A stretch of DNA of 64,000 bases. Source: Mycolicibacterium aromaticivorans JS19b1 = JCM 16368 (lineage in GTDB: Bacteria > Actinomycetota > Actinomycetes > Mycobacteriales > Mycobacteriaceae). Positions 8,610-17,600 of the stretch are shown piece by piece. The stretch is from NCBI RefSeq assembly GCF_000559085.1, contig NZ_JALN02000003.1, positions 177,029-241,028 of the forward strand, in the 5' to 3' direction. Within the stretch, counting starts at the first letter, position 1; each line of letters starts with the position of its first letter. The translations under genes were made by a program, and so were the position numbers. The notes beneath the pieces are model-generated. The model saw nothing but the letters and a program-made list of their open reading frames with translations. It made no database searches and had not been told where the DNA came from.

Positions 8610-8938
8610 CAGTTCGTCTCCCCGGCGAAATATTTGGCCGCCGACCGCAAGATGTCACGCTCGGTGGACAACCGCGCCTCGGTGGCGCGTAACGCCTTGA
8701 CCTCACTGCGGAGGCGGGCCAGCTCCTGCTCAGGGCTCTCGGCCCCTAGCACAGGCTCGGCCACTACGACACCGCGGCGGTGCCGAATCGGCACCCCGGC
8801 CGACTTGCACCACGCCGAGAGCGTGGCCTCGCTGACACCGAGCTCGGCAGCGATCTGGGCGATCGTCGCGCCCTCGGTGTCCCGGTAGAGCGCGACCGCG
8901 TCACGCTTGAACTCATCGGGGTAATTTTTCCTTGCCAT
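8606..8938 (-). CDS. IS3-family transposase OrfA (IS3-A copy 1)
   Basis: A 110-residue protein starting MARKNYPDEFKRDAVALYRD, with a helix-turn-helix (ATIAQIAAELGVSEATLSAW) and a C-terminal leucine-zipper-like coiled coil (ESPEQELARLRSEVKALRAT) ending in the family motif ERDILRSAAKYFAGE. It binds the element ends and pairs with OrfB. Identical to the protein at 58725-59057. Confidence 0.93.
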   Translation of the reverse strand: MARKNYPDEFKRDAVALYRDTEGATIAQIAAELGVSEATLSAWCKSAGVPIRHRRGVVVAEPVLGAESPEQELARLRSEVKALRATEARLSTERDILRSAAKYFAGETNW

Positions 8939-9024
8939 CGGGTTGGATCATCTCGCTTCCCCCAGCACATTCCTGGGATTGAGCGTGTCCAACACACGGG
9001 GTCAAGTCCCAATCTCTCATGTGA

Positions 9025-9046
9025 GACTTTCAATGATGGTGTCAAG
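9025..9046 (+). repeat. 22-nt dispersed motif, copy 1
   Basis: GACTTTCAATGATGGTGTCA plus AG; related copies lie at 11357-11378 and, inverted, at 57636-57657. Copies 1 and 2 are direct repeats bracketing the three-gene stretch 9140-11368. Confidence 0.5.
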
Positions 9047-9139
9047 CTTTCGACGGGTCGCAGAGCATCGGCCTTGGTTCAAATTTATTCGTGCTGTCTG
9101 ACGGTGGCATCGGACCGCTTTGGGCGCGATGATGCTCGG

Positions 9140-9754
9140 GTGCCGAGTTTGGTTCCGCCCGCGATGGCTGCTGGGTCGTTGTGCCGGTCGCCTCAACCGT
9201 CGGTGCCGGTGGGTACGACAGCCGTACTGCGGGCGTGGCAGCTGTCCGACGCTGAGGCTGTGGTGCAGGCTTTTGGCGATCCCGAGATTCAGCGTTGGCA
9301 CGTGCGGCGCTTCGATTCCGTGAATGAGGCGCAGCACTGGATCACGGGCTGCAACGCCGGCTGGGCCGAGGAGTCGGAGTTGAATTGGGCGTTGGTCGAC
9401 CGCGCCAGTGACTCCTTGATGGGTCGTGTGTCGCTCAAGAGCGTGAAGCTTCATGACGGGTCTGCGGATGTGGCGTACTGGATGGTTCCTGCGTGGCGCG
9501 GACGGGGTTACTGCTCGCAAGCCGTAATTGCCTTGTGCCAGTGGGCATTCACTGACGCGGGTTTCCATCGGCTCGGACTAGAGCATTCCGTGGCGAACGT
9601 GGCGTCGTGTCGAGTCGCGACGAAAGCCGGATTCCACGCGGAGGGCATTCGACAAGAAGCGGCGTTGCACGCCGACGGCTGGCACGACATGCACGAGCAC
9701 GCCTTGCTAGCCCATCACCTGCCCGACACCTGGGCGGTCTCACAAACTTGGTGA
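9140..9754 (+). CDS. GNAT-family N-acetyltransferase (RimJ/RimL type)
   Basis: A 204-residue GCN5-related acetyltransferase, expected to transfer an acetyl group from acetyl-CoA to an amine, either a protein N-terminus or a small molecule. The start is set at GTG 9140 because the resulting N-terminus (MPSLVPPAMAAGS) matches the usual opening of this subgroup; ATG 9164 is the alternative. Landmarks: GTTAVLRAWQLSDAEAVVQA (first strand and helix), the acetyl-CoA-binding block VAYWMVPAWRGRGYCSQAV with the RGRGY pyrophosphate-binding turn (about residue 115-130), and NVASCRVATKAGFHAEGI near the end. Substrate is unknown. It is the first of three same-strand genes with small-molecule-modifying character. 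Confidence 0.85.
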   Translation: MPSLVPPAMAAGSLCRSPQPSVPVGTTAVLRAWQLSDAEAVVQAFGDPEIQRWHVRRFDSVNEAQHWITGCNAGWAEESELNWALVDRASDSLMGRVSLKSVKLHDGSADVAYWMVPAWRGRGYCSQAVIALCQWAFTDAGFHRLGLEHSVANVASCRVATKAGFHAEGIRQEAALHADGWHDMHEHALLAHHLPDTWAVSQTW

Positions 9755-9814
9755 CCGCGATTCAGGCCCCCAAACACTGGTGATGGGAGGAAGCGGACGG
9801 TTGAATTTCAGTTC

Positions 9815-10339
9815 GTGGTGGGTCACTCAGCGATCTTGATAACGGGCATGTCGGGAGTCGGGAAGTCGACGGCCTTGATCGAGCTGTCGCGACGTGGGTT
9901 CGCCACTGTCGACACCGACGATGACGGCTGGATTGACGTCGTAGATGGGGAACCGATGTGGCGCGAACCGTTGATCAACGAGCTGCTCAACCGGCGGCGC
10001 GACAAGCCACTATTTGTTCAAGGCACCGTTATCAACCAAGGACGTTTCTATGACAAGTTCGATGCGATCGTGTTGCTAAGTGCGCCAATAGATATCGTGC
10101 TTGACCGCTTGGCTCGACGCACAAATAACCCGTTCGGTAAGACACGGGCGGAACGCGAGCGAATTGCCGACGACATTGCTCACGTCGAACCGCTACTGCG
10201 TCAGGCGGCCACCCACGAGATCGACACAACCCGTTCGCCCGCTGACGTGGCCGACGCATTGATCGATATCGCACGCACTTCTCAACTGGCAAAATGTGCA
10301 CCGATCGCCCCGCATGAACCGAAGGAAACCGCCCGGTAG
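9815..10339 (+). CDS. P-loop kinase-like ATPase
   Basis: A 174-residue nucleotide-binding protein with a Walker A motif near the N-terminus (ITGMSGVGKSTALIEL, about residues 8-23) and the fold pattern of small-molecule kinases related to shikimate or gluconate kinase: a TVDTDDDGW acceptor-binding region, a lid-like Arg-rich helix (LARRTNNPFGKTRAERERI) and a closing helix. It probably phosphorylates a small molecule, but the substrate is not evident. GTG 9815 or GTG 9818 are both possible starts; neither has a clear ribosome site at normal distance. Lies between the acetyltransferase and the proline iminopeptidase on the same strand. Confidence 0.75.
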   Translation: MVGHSAILITGMSGVGKSTALIELSRRGFATVDTDDDGWIDVVDGEPMWREPLINELLNRRRDKPLFVQGTVINQGRFYDKFDAIVLLSAPIDIVLDRLARRTNNPFGKTRAERERIADDIAHVEPLLRQAATHEIDTTRSPADVADALIDIARTSQLAKCAPIAPHEPKETAR

Positions 10340-10384
10340 GGGAGTTGAGGGACGGGGGTGACGCTGTGTGGATACGGTGAAGTG

Positions 10385-11368
10385 ATGGGGCAGCTGTACC
10401 CGCCGATCGAACCGTACGACTCGGGCATGCTCGACGTTGGCGACGGTAACCACATCTACTGGGAGAACTGCGGAAACCCCGACGGCATCCCAGCGTTGAC
10501 CATCCACGGCGGCCCCGGGTCGGGCAGCGTGCCCGGGATGCGCCGACCGTTCAACCCCAAGCGTTACCGCATTGTGGCGTTCGATCAACGAGGGTGCGGC
10601 CGCAGTACACCGCACGCCGGTGACCCCACTGTGGATCTGAGCACCAACACCGCCGATCACCTGATCGCCGATATGGAACGGCTGCGCAACCACCTCGATA
10701 TCCACCGATGGATGCTGGTTGGCTGGTCATGGGGCACCACGCTGGCCCTGGCCTACGCCCAAGCCCACCCGACCAGCATCACCGGACTGGTTCTCACGGC
10801 GGTCACGACGACCAGCCCGAGCGACGTCGCATGGATCACCCACGACGTCGGTCGCCTGTTTCCTGCCGAATGGACACGGTTCCGCGATGGCGTACCCGAT
10901 GGCGAGCGTCACGGTTCCCTGGTCGACCAATACGCTCGGCTGCTGGCCAGCCCCGATCCGGGAATTCGGGAAAAGGCGGCTCGGGACTGGTGCGACTGGG
11001 AGGAAAGCCATATCAATCTTGGCCCCGAGCCTAAGCCGAACCCGCGATATGCCGATCCGCGATTCCGAATGTGCTTCGCCCGCTTGGTCACGCATTACTG
11101 GCGGCACGCAGCTTGGCGAGCAGAGGGCGAACTCCTCGACGGCGTCAGCCGGATCAAGCACCTCCCGGCGGTCCTCATCCACGGCCGCCTCGACCTGAGC
11201 TCCCCGCCCGATGTGGCTTGGAAGTTGTCGCAGGAATGGCCAAGTGCCCAACTGCACATCGTGGCCGACGCCGGCCACTCCGCAGGAGGAACGATCTCCG
11301 ACCACGTTATTGATGCCCTCGACCACCTGGCGACCGTTGCTTCCGGAGACGAGGGAGACTCTCAATGA
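10385..11368 (+). CDS. pip: proline iminopeptidase
   Basis: A 327-residue alpha/beta hydrolase that removes N-terminal proline from peptides, acting in the cytoplasm. Landmarks are the family oxyanion motif HGGPGSGSVPG (about residue 43), DQRGCGRSTPH (about 71), the nucleophile elbow GWSWGTTLALAYAQ with Ser (about 116), the acidic residue in HGRLDLSSPP (about 272) and the catalytic His in DAGHSAGG (about 299). Length matches the family (about 310-330). ATG 10385 is chosen because residues from MGQLYPPIEPYDSG match the normal N-terminus; an upstream in-frame start at 10358 would add nine residues. The stop codon lies inside one copy of a repeated 22-nt motif, so this gene end is also a module boundary. 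Confidence 0.9.
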   Translation: MGQLYPPIEPYDSGMLDVGDGNHIYWENCGNPDGIPALTIHGGPGSGSVPGMRRPFNPKRYRIVAFDQRGCGRSTPHAGDPTVDLSTNTADHLIADMERLRNHLDIHRWMLVGWSWGTTLALAYAQAHPTSITGLVLTAVTTTSPSDVAWITHDVGRLFPAEWTRFRDGVPDGERHGSLVDQYARLLASPDPGIREKAARDWCDWEESHINLGPEPKPNPRYADPRFRMCFARLVTHYWRHAAWRAEGELLDGVSRIKHLPAVLIHGRLDLSSPPDVAWKLSQEWPSAQLHIVADAGHSAGGTISDHVIDALDHLATVASGDEGDSQ

Positions 11369-11378
11369 TGGCGTCAAG
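11357..11378 (+). repeat. 22-nt dispersed motif, copy 2
   Basis: GACTCTCAATGATGGCGTCA plus AG, overlapping the stop codon of pip. It matches copy 1 at 9025-9046 in 19-20 of 22 positions and, inverted, the right border of the IS110-B element at 57636-57657 in about 18. Confidence 0.5.
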
Positions 11379-11447
11379 ATTCGACGCCCTCGCGTGGGAC
11401 GCAGGGCGAGCACGACCTCGACGATGCGCCGAGCGCAGACTGCAAAT

Positions 11448-12035
11448 ATGGCTGTTACCCGACTGGGGCAAGTGGTGCTGCTCAACGGGGCGTCGAGCTC
11501 AGGCAAGACCACGATCGCTCGTCAACTCCTGGGCGACTTCGCCACCCCCTGGTTCCATATGGGAGTTGACATGTTCGGGGCGATGCGCGCCGAGGAGCGA
11601 ACTCATCAACTGGAACCGTCGGAGCTTCGGGAGGTTCTACGCCGCACCCGTGCCGGGTTCCACCGTGCGGTGGCCGGTATGGCCCAGGCAGGCAACGACA
11701 TCGTGATGGACCATGTTCTTAGCGAGCGATGGCGGCTGCATGATCTGTTGATCGTAATGCAGGGAGTCGATGTCATCTTCGTCGGTGTTCACTGCTCGGC
11801 CGCCGACCTCACTGAACGCGAACGACGTCGACACGACCGAGTGAGCGGCACCGCCGTCGGTCAGAGCGCGCAGGTTCATACACACGGCCTCTATGACGTC
11901 GAAGTTGATACGAGCACCGCGACGGTCGAACAGTGTTCCGCGCAGATCCGAAAATACTTGCGACTCAACCCCAGCCCGACGACCCGCGCTTTCGATCGCC
12001 TCCGTGATCTCGATGCTGCGGATAGCGCGCCGTGA
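11448..12035 (+). CDS. chloramphenicol phosphotransferase-like protein
   Basis: A 195-residue P-loop protein of the CPT family, whose founder inactivates chloramphenicol by 3-O-phosphorylation. Landmarks: Walker A in VVLLNGASSSGKTTIARQL (about residues 10-25), the acceptor-site region FHMGVDMFGAM, the IVMDHVLSERW block with a likely catalytic Asp, and GVHCSAADLTERERRRHDRV with the adenine-side Arg cluster. ATG 11448 gives the family's usual short N-terminus; ATG 11424 would add eight residues. Many CPT-family proteins have other substrates, so antibiotic resistance is a possibility rather than a finding. Confidence 0.75.
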   Translation: MAVTRLGQVVLLNGASSSGKTTIARQLLGDFATPWFHMGVDMFGAMRAEERTHQLEPSELREVLRRTRAGFHRAVAGMAQAGNDIVMDHVLSERWRLHDLLIVMQGVDVIFVGVHCSAADLTERERRRHDRVSGTAVGQSAQVHTHGLYDVEVDTSTATVEQCSAQIRKYLRLNPSPTTRAFDRLRDLDAADSAP

Positions 12036-12135
12036 AGGACGGTGTCATGGTTCAGCGACGCGGCGAAGTGCCGCCCCTGTTAGCGGCTCGACGAACCGCC
12101 ACCAATCGCCGACGTGACCGCTGGAGCGACCGGCC

Positions 12136-12312
12136 ATGACTGCCTCACCCCCTGAGCCCGAAGGGAATGATGCACAACCAGTTTGGGCCGATGAACGCGT
12201 CACGGTGGTCGACTACGACCGCCGTTGGCCTGAGCTGGGGGCACGCGAATGCCACCACCTCCACCGGTTGCTGACTGCTTGGCTAGCAGGCAACGGTCTG
12301 GCTGGCCAGTGA
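12136..12312 (+). pseudogene. GrpB-family nucleotidyltransferase fragment
   Basis: A 58-residue frame whose residues 20-50 (ERVTVVDYDRRWPELGAREC) match the N-terminal signature of GrpB/UPF0157 proteins, normally about 170-200 residues. The rest of the protein is missing: the frame stops at 12310-12312. A different frame (12320-12463) carries another protein-like stretch (GSEWLQWPIARQRMLDPRIV) that may be debris of a neighbouring gene. No start codon or full gene can be built from it. Confidence 0.5.
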
Positions 12313-12506
12313 CGTACAATACAAGCTGGCCGGCTCGGAGTGGTTGCAATGGCCGATTGCAAGACAACGCATGTTGGATCCCCGCATTGTGGATGATCAC
12401 GCGGTGTGGGTGCAGCCCCGCACGAACGCTGTCGCTGCACCCATCAGTGGACTCTGCACCGCTAGTGCAGACGCGCCGTCTTTCACTGGCCGACACTTCT
12501 TCTGAT

Positions 12507-13088
12507 ATGACCGTCTGCCACAGGACGTTGCGTTCGCTGGCCGTGGTGATGGCGGTTGCCGCTACGGTGGCGGCGTGCTCGACGAACGGTCCGCCACGGG
12601 GGACAGCATCCTCGTCGCCGGTTGCTCCGCCGCCCGCCGTCTCAGGCGTCGACCACACCGTGGCCGTGAAGTGGTCGATGGCGGACTCGTTTGACATCCT
12701 GCCCGACGGCACGTGTGCCGGACGAGGCGACAACCGCGGAATGAACAACGGCGCACGTCTTCAATTACAAGGCGACACAACGGGATTCACCGACGAGACC
12801 AGAGTTACCGCGCGCTTCCGCCGCGCAACACTTAGCAAGAAAGAAGCCCTTATGGATGACGGCCAGTACTGCGTCGTCGAAGGTGTCTTCGCGCCGTCGA
12901 TGCCGGATCCCGGCGGGTACTCCATCAAGTTCTCCGGCACACGCATCCACATTGACCACCTGGGGAAGCCAGGCAGCGGCACACCGTTTGGACGACCAGA
13001 TCCCCCGCCCGGCTATGGCGTGTACAACATCAGTACCCAGAGATGCCCGAGCCTGCTCGACCCGCCCGATAAGGACTGCTCCGACTAA
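12507..13088 (+). CDS. putative lipoprotein
   Basis: A 193-residue secreted protein. ATG 12507 begins a lipoprotein signal: MTVCHRTLRSLAVVMAVAAT followed by the lipobox VAAC, so Cys at about residue 24 would be lipid-anchored on the outer face of the membrane. A Pro/Ser/Thr-rich spacer follows, then a beta-rich domain of about 140 residues with four further Cys (DGTCAG, QYCVV, QRCPS, KDCSD) that could form disulfides. I do not recognise the domain. Single gene; direction of upstream cargo genes is the same but spacing is large. Confidence 0.7.
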   Translation: MTVCHRTLRSLAVVMAVAATVAACSTNGPPRGTASSSPVAPPPAVSGVDHTVAVKWSMADSFDILPDGTCAGRGDNRGMNNGARLQLQGDTTGFTDETRVTARFRRATLSKKEALMDDGQYCVVEGVFAPSMPDPGGYSIKFSGTRIHIDHLGKPGSGTPFGRPDPPPGYGVYNISTQRCPSLLDPPDKDCSD

Positions 13089-13185
13089 GCCAACTGAGAC
13101 TGTCCTGCAGAGATAGCGGTGCTCCCGCGCTCATCGGCTATCGGGACGTCCCCGGCACACCAATCGATGACGCTAGATTTGAGAC

Positions 13186-13512
13186 GTGCAGTCGGTAGGA
13201 ACAATCCGGGAGTGGCACACCGAAGAGGGGTGGGGAGTAATCGACTGTCCCGACACCCCCGGCGGCTGCTTCGCCCACTTCAGTCACCTCTTCCATGAAG
13301 ACTTACCCCCGCTAGGGCCGGGTGAAGTGAGGGAAGTCTCCGGCGGATTCCTTGAGGCCTTCGAGGGCGAGACCGTGGACTTCGACTGGCAACCAACTGC
13401 CTACCCTGGCAGCCAAGACGGTTACTCCTTTGTCGCCATCACCGTGTGGCCCCGCGGGCGCCCAGCACCACACCGCACCATCCGCTACTACAAGGCCGGC
13501 GAAAGCCCCTAG
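13186..13512 (+). CDS. cold-shock-domain-like protein
   Basis: A 108-residue protein with a cold-shock (OB-fold) pattern: GTIREWHTEEGWGVIDCPDT, the RNP1-like segment CFAHFSHL, and a later strand EGETVDFDWQPTAY. Classical cold-shock proteins are about 67 residues; this version is longer with a C-terminal extension, a form common in mycobacteria. It likely binds single-stranded nucleic acid. Start GTG 13186; a -10-like TANNNT was not identified nearby. Region 13513-13660 after it holds nothing recognisable. Confidence 0.7.
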   Translation: MQSVGTIREWHTEEGWGVIDCPDTPGGCFAHFSHLFHEDLPPLGPGEVREVSGGFLEAFEGETVDFDWQPTAYPGSQDGYSFVAITVWPRGRPAPHRTIRYYKAGESP

Positions 13513-13660
13513 TTCTCACGGTATTCAGGCCCTGATCCCCGATAGTGCCTAGGGGTGACGGTGCGCCGGTTAATCGGCGGCAAGCGCCAGCGCGGGAACT
13601 TCAATGAGCACAATTGTTTTTGCTCCTGAAGCTACAGCTACGAGCGAGCATCAGCGAGCC

Positions 13661-14602
13661 CTAAGGGTCAGCGGCACGATCGCCGCGGGCTTCATGGCCT
13701 CTCTCATGCTGGCCGTAGGGTGCGACCGCTTCAGCAACGAACGCCTGTCCACCGACTGCAACCACGTAAGTCCACTGGGCACCATCCCACCATCGATGCG
13801 TGAAACGTGCCGAGGGGTCTGGATACCAGCCTGCGGCTGGCAGAGCGACTTGTGGGGGCAGGCGGGTATGGCTGCTCTGCCTGCAAAGAGTGTCGTCGGC
13901 AACGCTTCGACGCTCCTCTCCCTCGGGAGGTCGTTGTAGTTGCACGTCGACGTCTTGCAAAATGTTCAAGTTGAGCGTCCAATCGACGCGCGAACGTCGT
14001 TGCCACTCAACGAAAGCATGCCGTACATGGCGCTCTGCGTAGTCTGCCGTCCAACCGTTCACGGCCACAAGTTGCATCAAGGCGCGCTCTCGATGACCGC
14101 GAACCTCGGCGAGGCCGAAATGCGTAGCCTCATGACACCACGTGCACAGGCAGACCAACCGCATCAGCCGCTGAATTCTTGTTGCTGCGTCGTAATGCCA
14201 GCGTTCATGCGCTTCTAGATGGGTGCCGACGGCGGGTTCCCTTCCGACACCACATGCCTCACACTTCTGGCCCGCGCGGCGATAGATCATTCTGCGCAGC
14301 CGATCCCAATCGCTAGGGGCAACGCAACTGCGCACATTGGTGAACCAGCACGACGAAGGAATGAGATCAACGAATAGTCCGCTGCCGAATGACCGGTCCT
14401 CACCCGGCAGAAGCTCGGGTAGCGGCGGCCGACCTGCCCAACGCTGCAGCTCCAACATGTTCGGCCTGGGCGCGTACCACGCCCGCTGGCTTGCGTCCCA
14501 GCGGGCCCCGCCAGCCTTTGCGGCGCCGTTCTCATCGAACGGCACATCCAGCCACTGCCGAAACTGGGGGCCTGGATCTTGTCTCACAACGCCATTGAAC
14601 AT
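13661..14602 (-). CDS. DUF5710-HNH-DUF2510 multidomain protein
   Basis: A 313-residue protein with three modules. Residues about 15-58 (WLDVPFDENGAAKAGGARWD, then AWYAP) match DUF5710, a small domain often fused to plasmid DNA-processing enzymes. Residues about 100-175 contain HNH-like zinc and catalytic residues: CEACG, HLEAHERWHYD, CLCTWCHEATHFG. Residues about 258-282 (AGWYPDPSARFTHRWWDGAQ) are a DUF2510 motif, usually found next to membrane proteins. A nuclease role is inferred from the HNH pattern. It lies just downstream of traA on the same strand (90-nt gap), so it may belong to the transfer operon. Confidence 0.75.
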   Translation of the reverse strand: MFNGVVRQDPGPQFRQWLDVPFDENGAAKAGGARWDASQRAWYAPRPNMLELQRWAGRPPLPELLPGEDRSFGSGLFVDLIPSSCWFTNVRSCVAPSDWDRLRRMIYRRAGQKCEACGVGREPAVGTHLEAHERWHYDAATRIQRLMRLVCLCTWCHEATHFGLAEVRGHRERALMQLVAVNGWTADYAERHVRHAFVEWQRRSRVDWTLNLNILQDVDVQLQRPPEGEERRSVADDTLCRQSSHTRLPPQVALPAAGWYPDPSARFTHRWWDGAQWTYVVAVGGQAFVAEAVAPYGQHERGHEARGDRAADP

Positions 14603-14692
14603 GACACGGCGGACATGTGGATGGCCTCGATGGACCTCCGGGACCTGGAGTGTCCGCGACCTTGTACCGACGGATGTGCTGAGGCCATCAAA

Positions 14693-17600
14693 CTACAGTT
14701 CGCGACCAGTCTCGCGGTCGCGCGCCTGGTCGGACGACGCGTCGATGCGGTCCCACAGATGGGCGTGTACCCGGTAGTCGGTGCTGTGTTGTTGGCGAAG
14801 TTGCCGACGGCGGTAGAGGGAGTCGGTGACTTCGGTGGCAAGTAGTGCCGGGTCGCAGCGTTCGGCTTGTTCGAGGACCGGGTCGCGGTCGGGCCGGGCC
14901 GCTCTGCGTGCAGGGGTGGCGCTGTCGACGGTCAGGGTTACCGACCAGGGGAGGTCCCTGTGCAGCAGATCCAGGAGGGGCCCCGATGGCGCCGGCGGCC
15001 AGCCTCGATCATCACCATCGACGAGCAGCAGCCGAGCGCCGGTGTCGGCGGCGTGTTCGGCCAAGTCGGTGAGCACTTCGGGCTCAGCGTGGCTGGCTCG
15101 GTCGACGACGATGGTTGTTTGGCTATCGAGCTGTTCACCTTCGGTGGCGATCAGCCGGTGCAGCTCGGCGACGGTATGCACGGCGTCGGCCGGATCAGGT
15201 TTGGCGAGGCGCGCGGCGCGGTCGCCATCGGTGCTGCACCACAGGATGCGGTGCTCGTCGGTGCGAGCTGCCTCCCGCAGCACCCGTAGCGCGTCCAGGG
15301 CCGCGTCACTGTCGCCGGCGTGCACGGGGGTGACGGTGAAACCGCTACGGGTCATGGCGTCGAGGCCGCGGGCGGTTTGTTCGGACAGAGTGGCGGCTAG
15401 TTCAGATGGCACACGGAATCCGCGCTCGATCTTGTAGTCGCCGGCGGCGGTGAGCATGTCGAGTTCGGTGTGCAGCGCCGCGATGTTCTGGTGGATGTGT
15501 TCAGCGTTGCGCGTCTCGGCTTGCGCGAACGCGACGGCGGTGGCCGTTTCGGCGTGCTCGAGCGCCGCGGCGAGGCGATCGCGTTCGGCGCGGGCGGCGC
15601 TGAGTGCGGCCAGATCCTCATCCTGGGCTCGGCCGCGGGCGGCTTCGACGTCCTCGGCGGTGACGATGCGGTCGTTGCCGCCCGCTGCCTGCGCGCGGCG
15701 GGCCATGGCGTCGGTCAGTTCGGCGTGGAATTGGGCCGCCGGCGGGGTCTCGGGCAGCGCCATGAGGGCCAGGCGCACCGCGGCACGGGCACTGGCCAGG
15801 TCGAGTTCGTCTGCGTTGGGGTCATTTTCGAGTGCGGCGAGCCGATCGCGCTCGTGTTGTACATAGGTGGTGATGGCGTCGTAGTGTTCCTCGGCATCAG
15901 CCCAGCGGGCCATCACGTCCTGCACAGCGAGCATGTAGGGGCGGTCCTGTTCGGCCCGCTCGCGCAACGCCAGCAGCGTGGGGGTGGCCGCGCGCATCGC
16001 CGGGCCTTGGTCGGCCATCACGAGGCCATGTTGGCGATAGCAGGCTTCGGCTGCGGCGTGATATTGCCGGCGCAGGGAGACGACGTCGGCTACTACGTCG
16101 GAGACGGGGCGTGGAAGTGGCCGCTCGGTCAGCAGATCCTCGAATGCCAGCTCCTCGCCGGCGTCGAGCATCAACCCGTAGGGGTCCGGTGGGAGTTCTT
16201 CGTCTAGGGCTGGTGCGATGAGGCTGCCGCCGTAGCCCAGCCCGAGTTTGGCCAGCAGGGCGTCATCGGATAGGCCGACGGTGTGGGCGTTCTCGCCGGT
16301 GACGTATTCGGGGTCGGGGTAGAGCAGTTGAAGTTCTTCGTGCTCTTCGTCAGTGAGTGGAGGCTGGTCCGGGAACGGGATCTCGTCGCGGTCGTAGGGA
16401 TGCTCGCCGGTGAACAGGTCGATCGAGTAGGTGAGCAGGCGAGCGTATTCGTCGGGCCGGCTCGGTGGGCGGTGGTCCTCGGCGTCGTCAGCATCACGCA
16501 GGTGTTCGTAGGCGACCTGGAGTAGCTCGCGGGGCTGCCAGCGGGTGGGGTCGGCGTTGTCGATCGCGGCGACCAGACGCGCGAATGCGGGGTCAGCGGC
16601 GATGGTTTCAGCCACAGCGCTGCCGAACACGGTGGTCAGCTCGGGCAACCACGCCGGGCGCAAATGTTGATGGGTTGCCTCCAGGACAGCGGGTTGCAGA
16701 CGCCCGGCCAGACGCCACCACAGCGCGGCGCCGGGCATCTCGTCGGGCAGCGGTCCCTCGGCGGCGACGTCGCCGAGCAGCTGCGACAGATTGATGTCGG
16801 TGCGGGCGACCTCGGCCAAATGTGCTGCCAGTTGCGGCCAGTAGGGGTCGCGGCGTACCCGTGGGTCCACAGCGTCAACGAGGGGCTCGAACCGGGCGGT
16901 GTCGGGGGTGCTTCGCCCGATCATCTCGGCGGCGGTGTCTTCGAGCATCGTCTGGATGTGGCGGTCGCGCACCGCATACTGGTCGGGGCCGGTGAGACGG
17001 GTATCGACCGGCGAGACGTCGTGGGCGGCGCGGAAGACTGCGATTTCGGCGCGAAGTTGCGGGTTGGCTGCGAGCAGTGGCCGTGCCCATGGCGGGGCGC
17101 TGCTGGCGTCCCAGTTCGCGGCGGTGTCGCGGATGGCGGCGGCCAGACCGGTCACCAGGTCGTGGCGGGCGTGCAGATAAGCGGCCTGATCGTCGTCGTG
17201 GACGAGTCCTGTTGGCAGATCAGGCAACCAGCGCAACGGCCCAGTGCGCGCCGAGTGCGCAGCGCTGCTGTCCAGGCGCCAGTCAAGCACGGCGGCGGGA
17301 TCAGCGGCCGTGCTCAGCTCGCGTTGTGCGACGGCCTCGCGCAGTCGGGTGATCGGGTTTTCCCCGGACACCGCGATGGTGGCCAGGTGCATCCGCAGCA
17401 CCGGCCAGGCCGGCATCCGGGTCAGTCCGGTGTAGACCTGGTCGGCGGCGGCGTCGATGGCGGCCATTCGGGTGGGGCCGAGGGAGTTTTCGGCCAATGC
17501 CCCCACCGAGTGGGTGTACATCCGCGAGGCCATGCCCAGGCGGGTGAACGGGTCTTCGGCGGTGTTGGCTTCGGTGGTGGCCGATACTTGGGCACCGTCG

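Larger units (their letters stand above)
7673..9010 (-). mobile_element. IS3-family element, IS3-A copy 1
   Basis: Ends are defined by comparison with the second copy at 57793-59129 and by terminal inverted repeats: left GGGCCTTGCCCCC then ATGTAGTGGACACGG, right (inverse) GGGACTTGACCCC then GTGTGTTGGACACGC. The element is flanked by a 3-bp target duplication AAT (7670-7672 and 9011-9013). Length 1338 bp; copy 2 is one C shorter in the left repeat. Two overlapping genes, both intact, on the minus strand. Confidence 0.92.

Noticed and set aside
12320..12463. Protein-like stretch after the GrpB fragment (GSEWLQWPIARQRMLDPRIV)
   Set aside because: No start codon, short, and not joined in frame to the fragment; noted only as possible debris.
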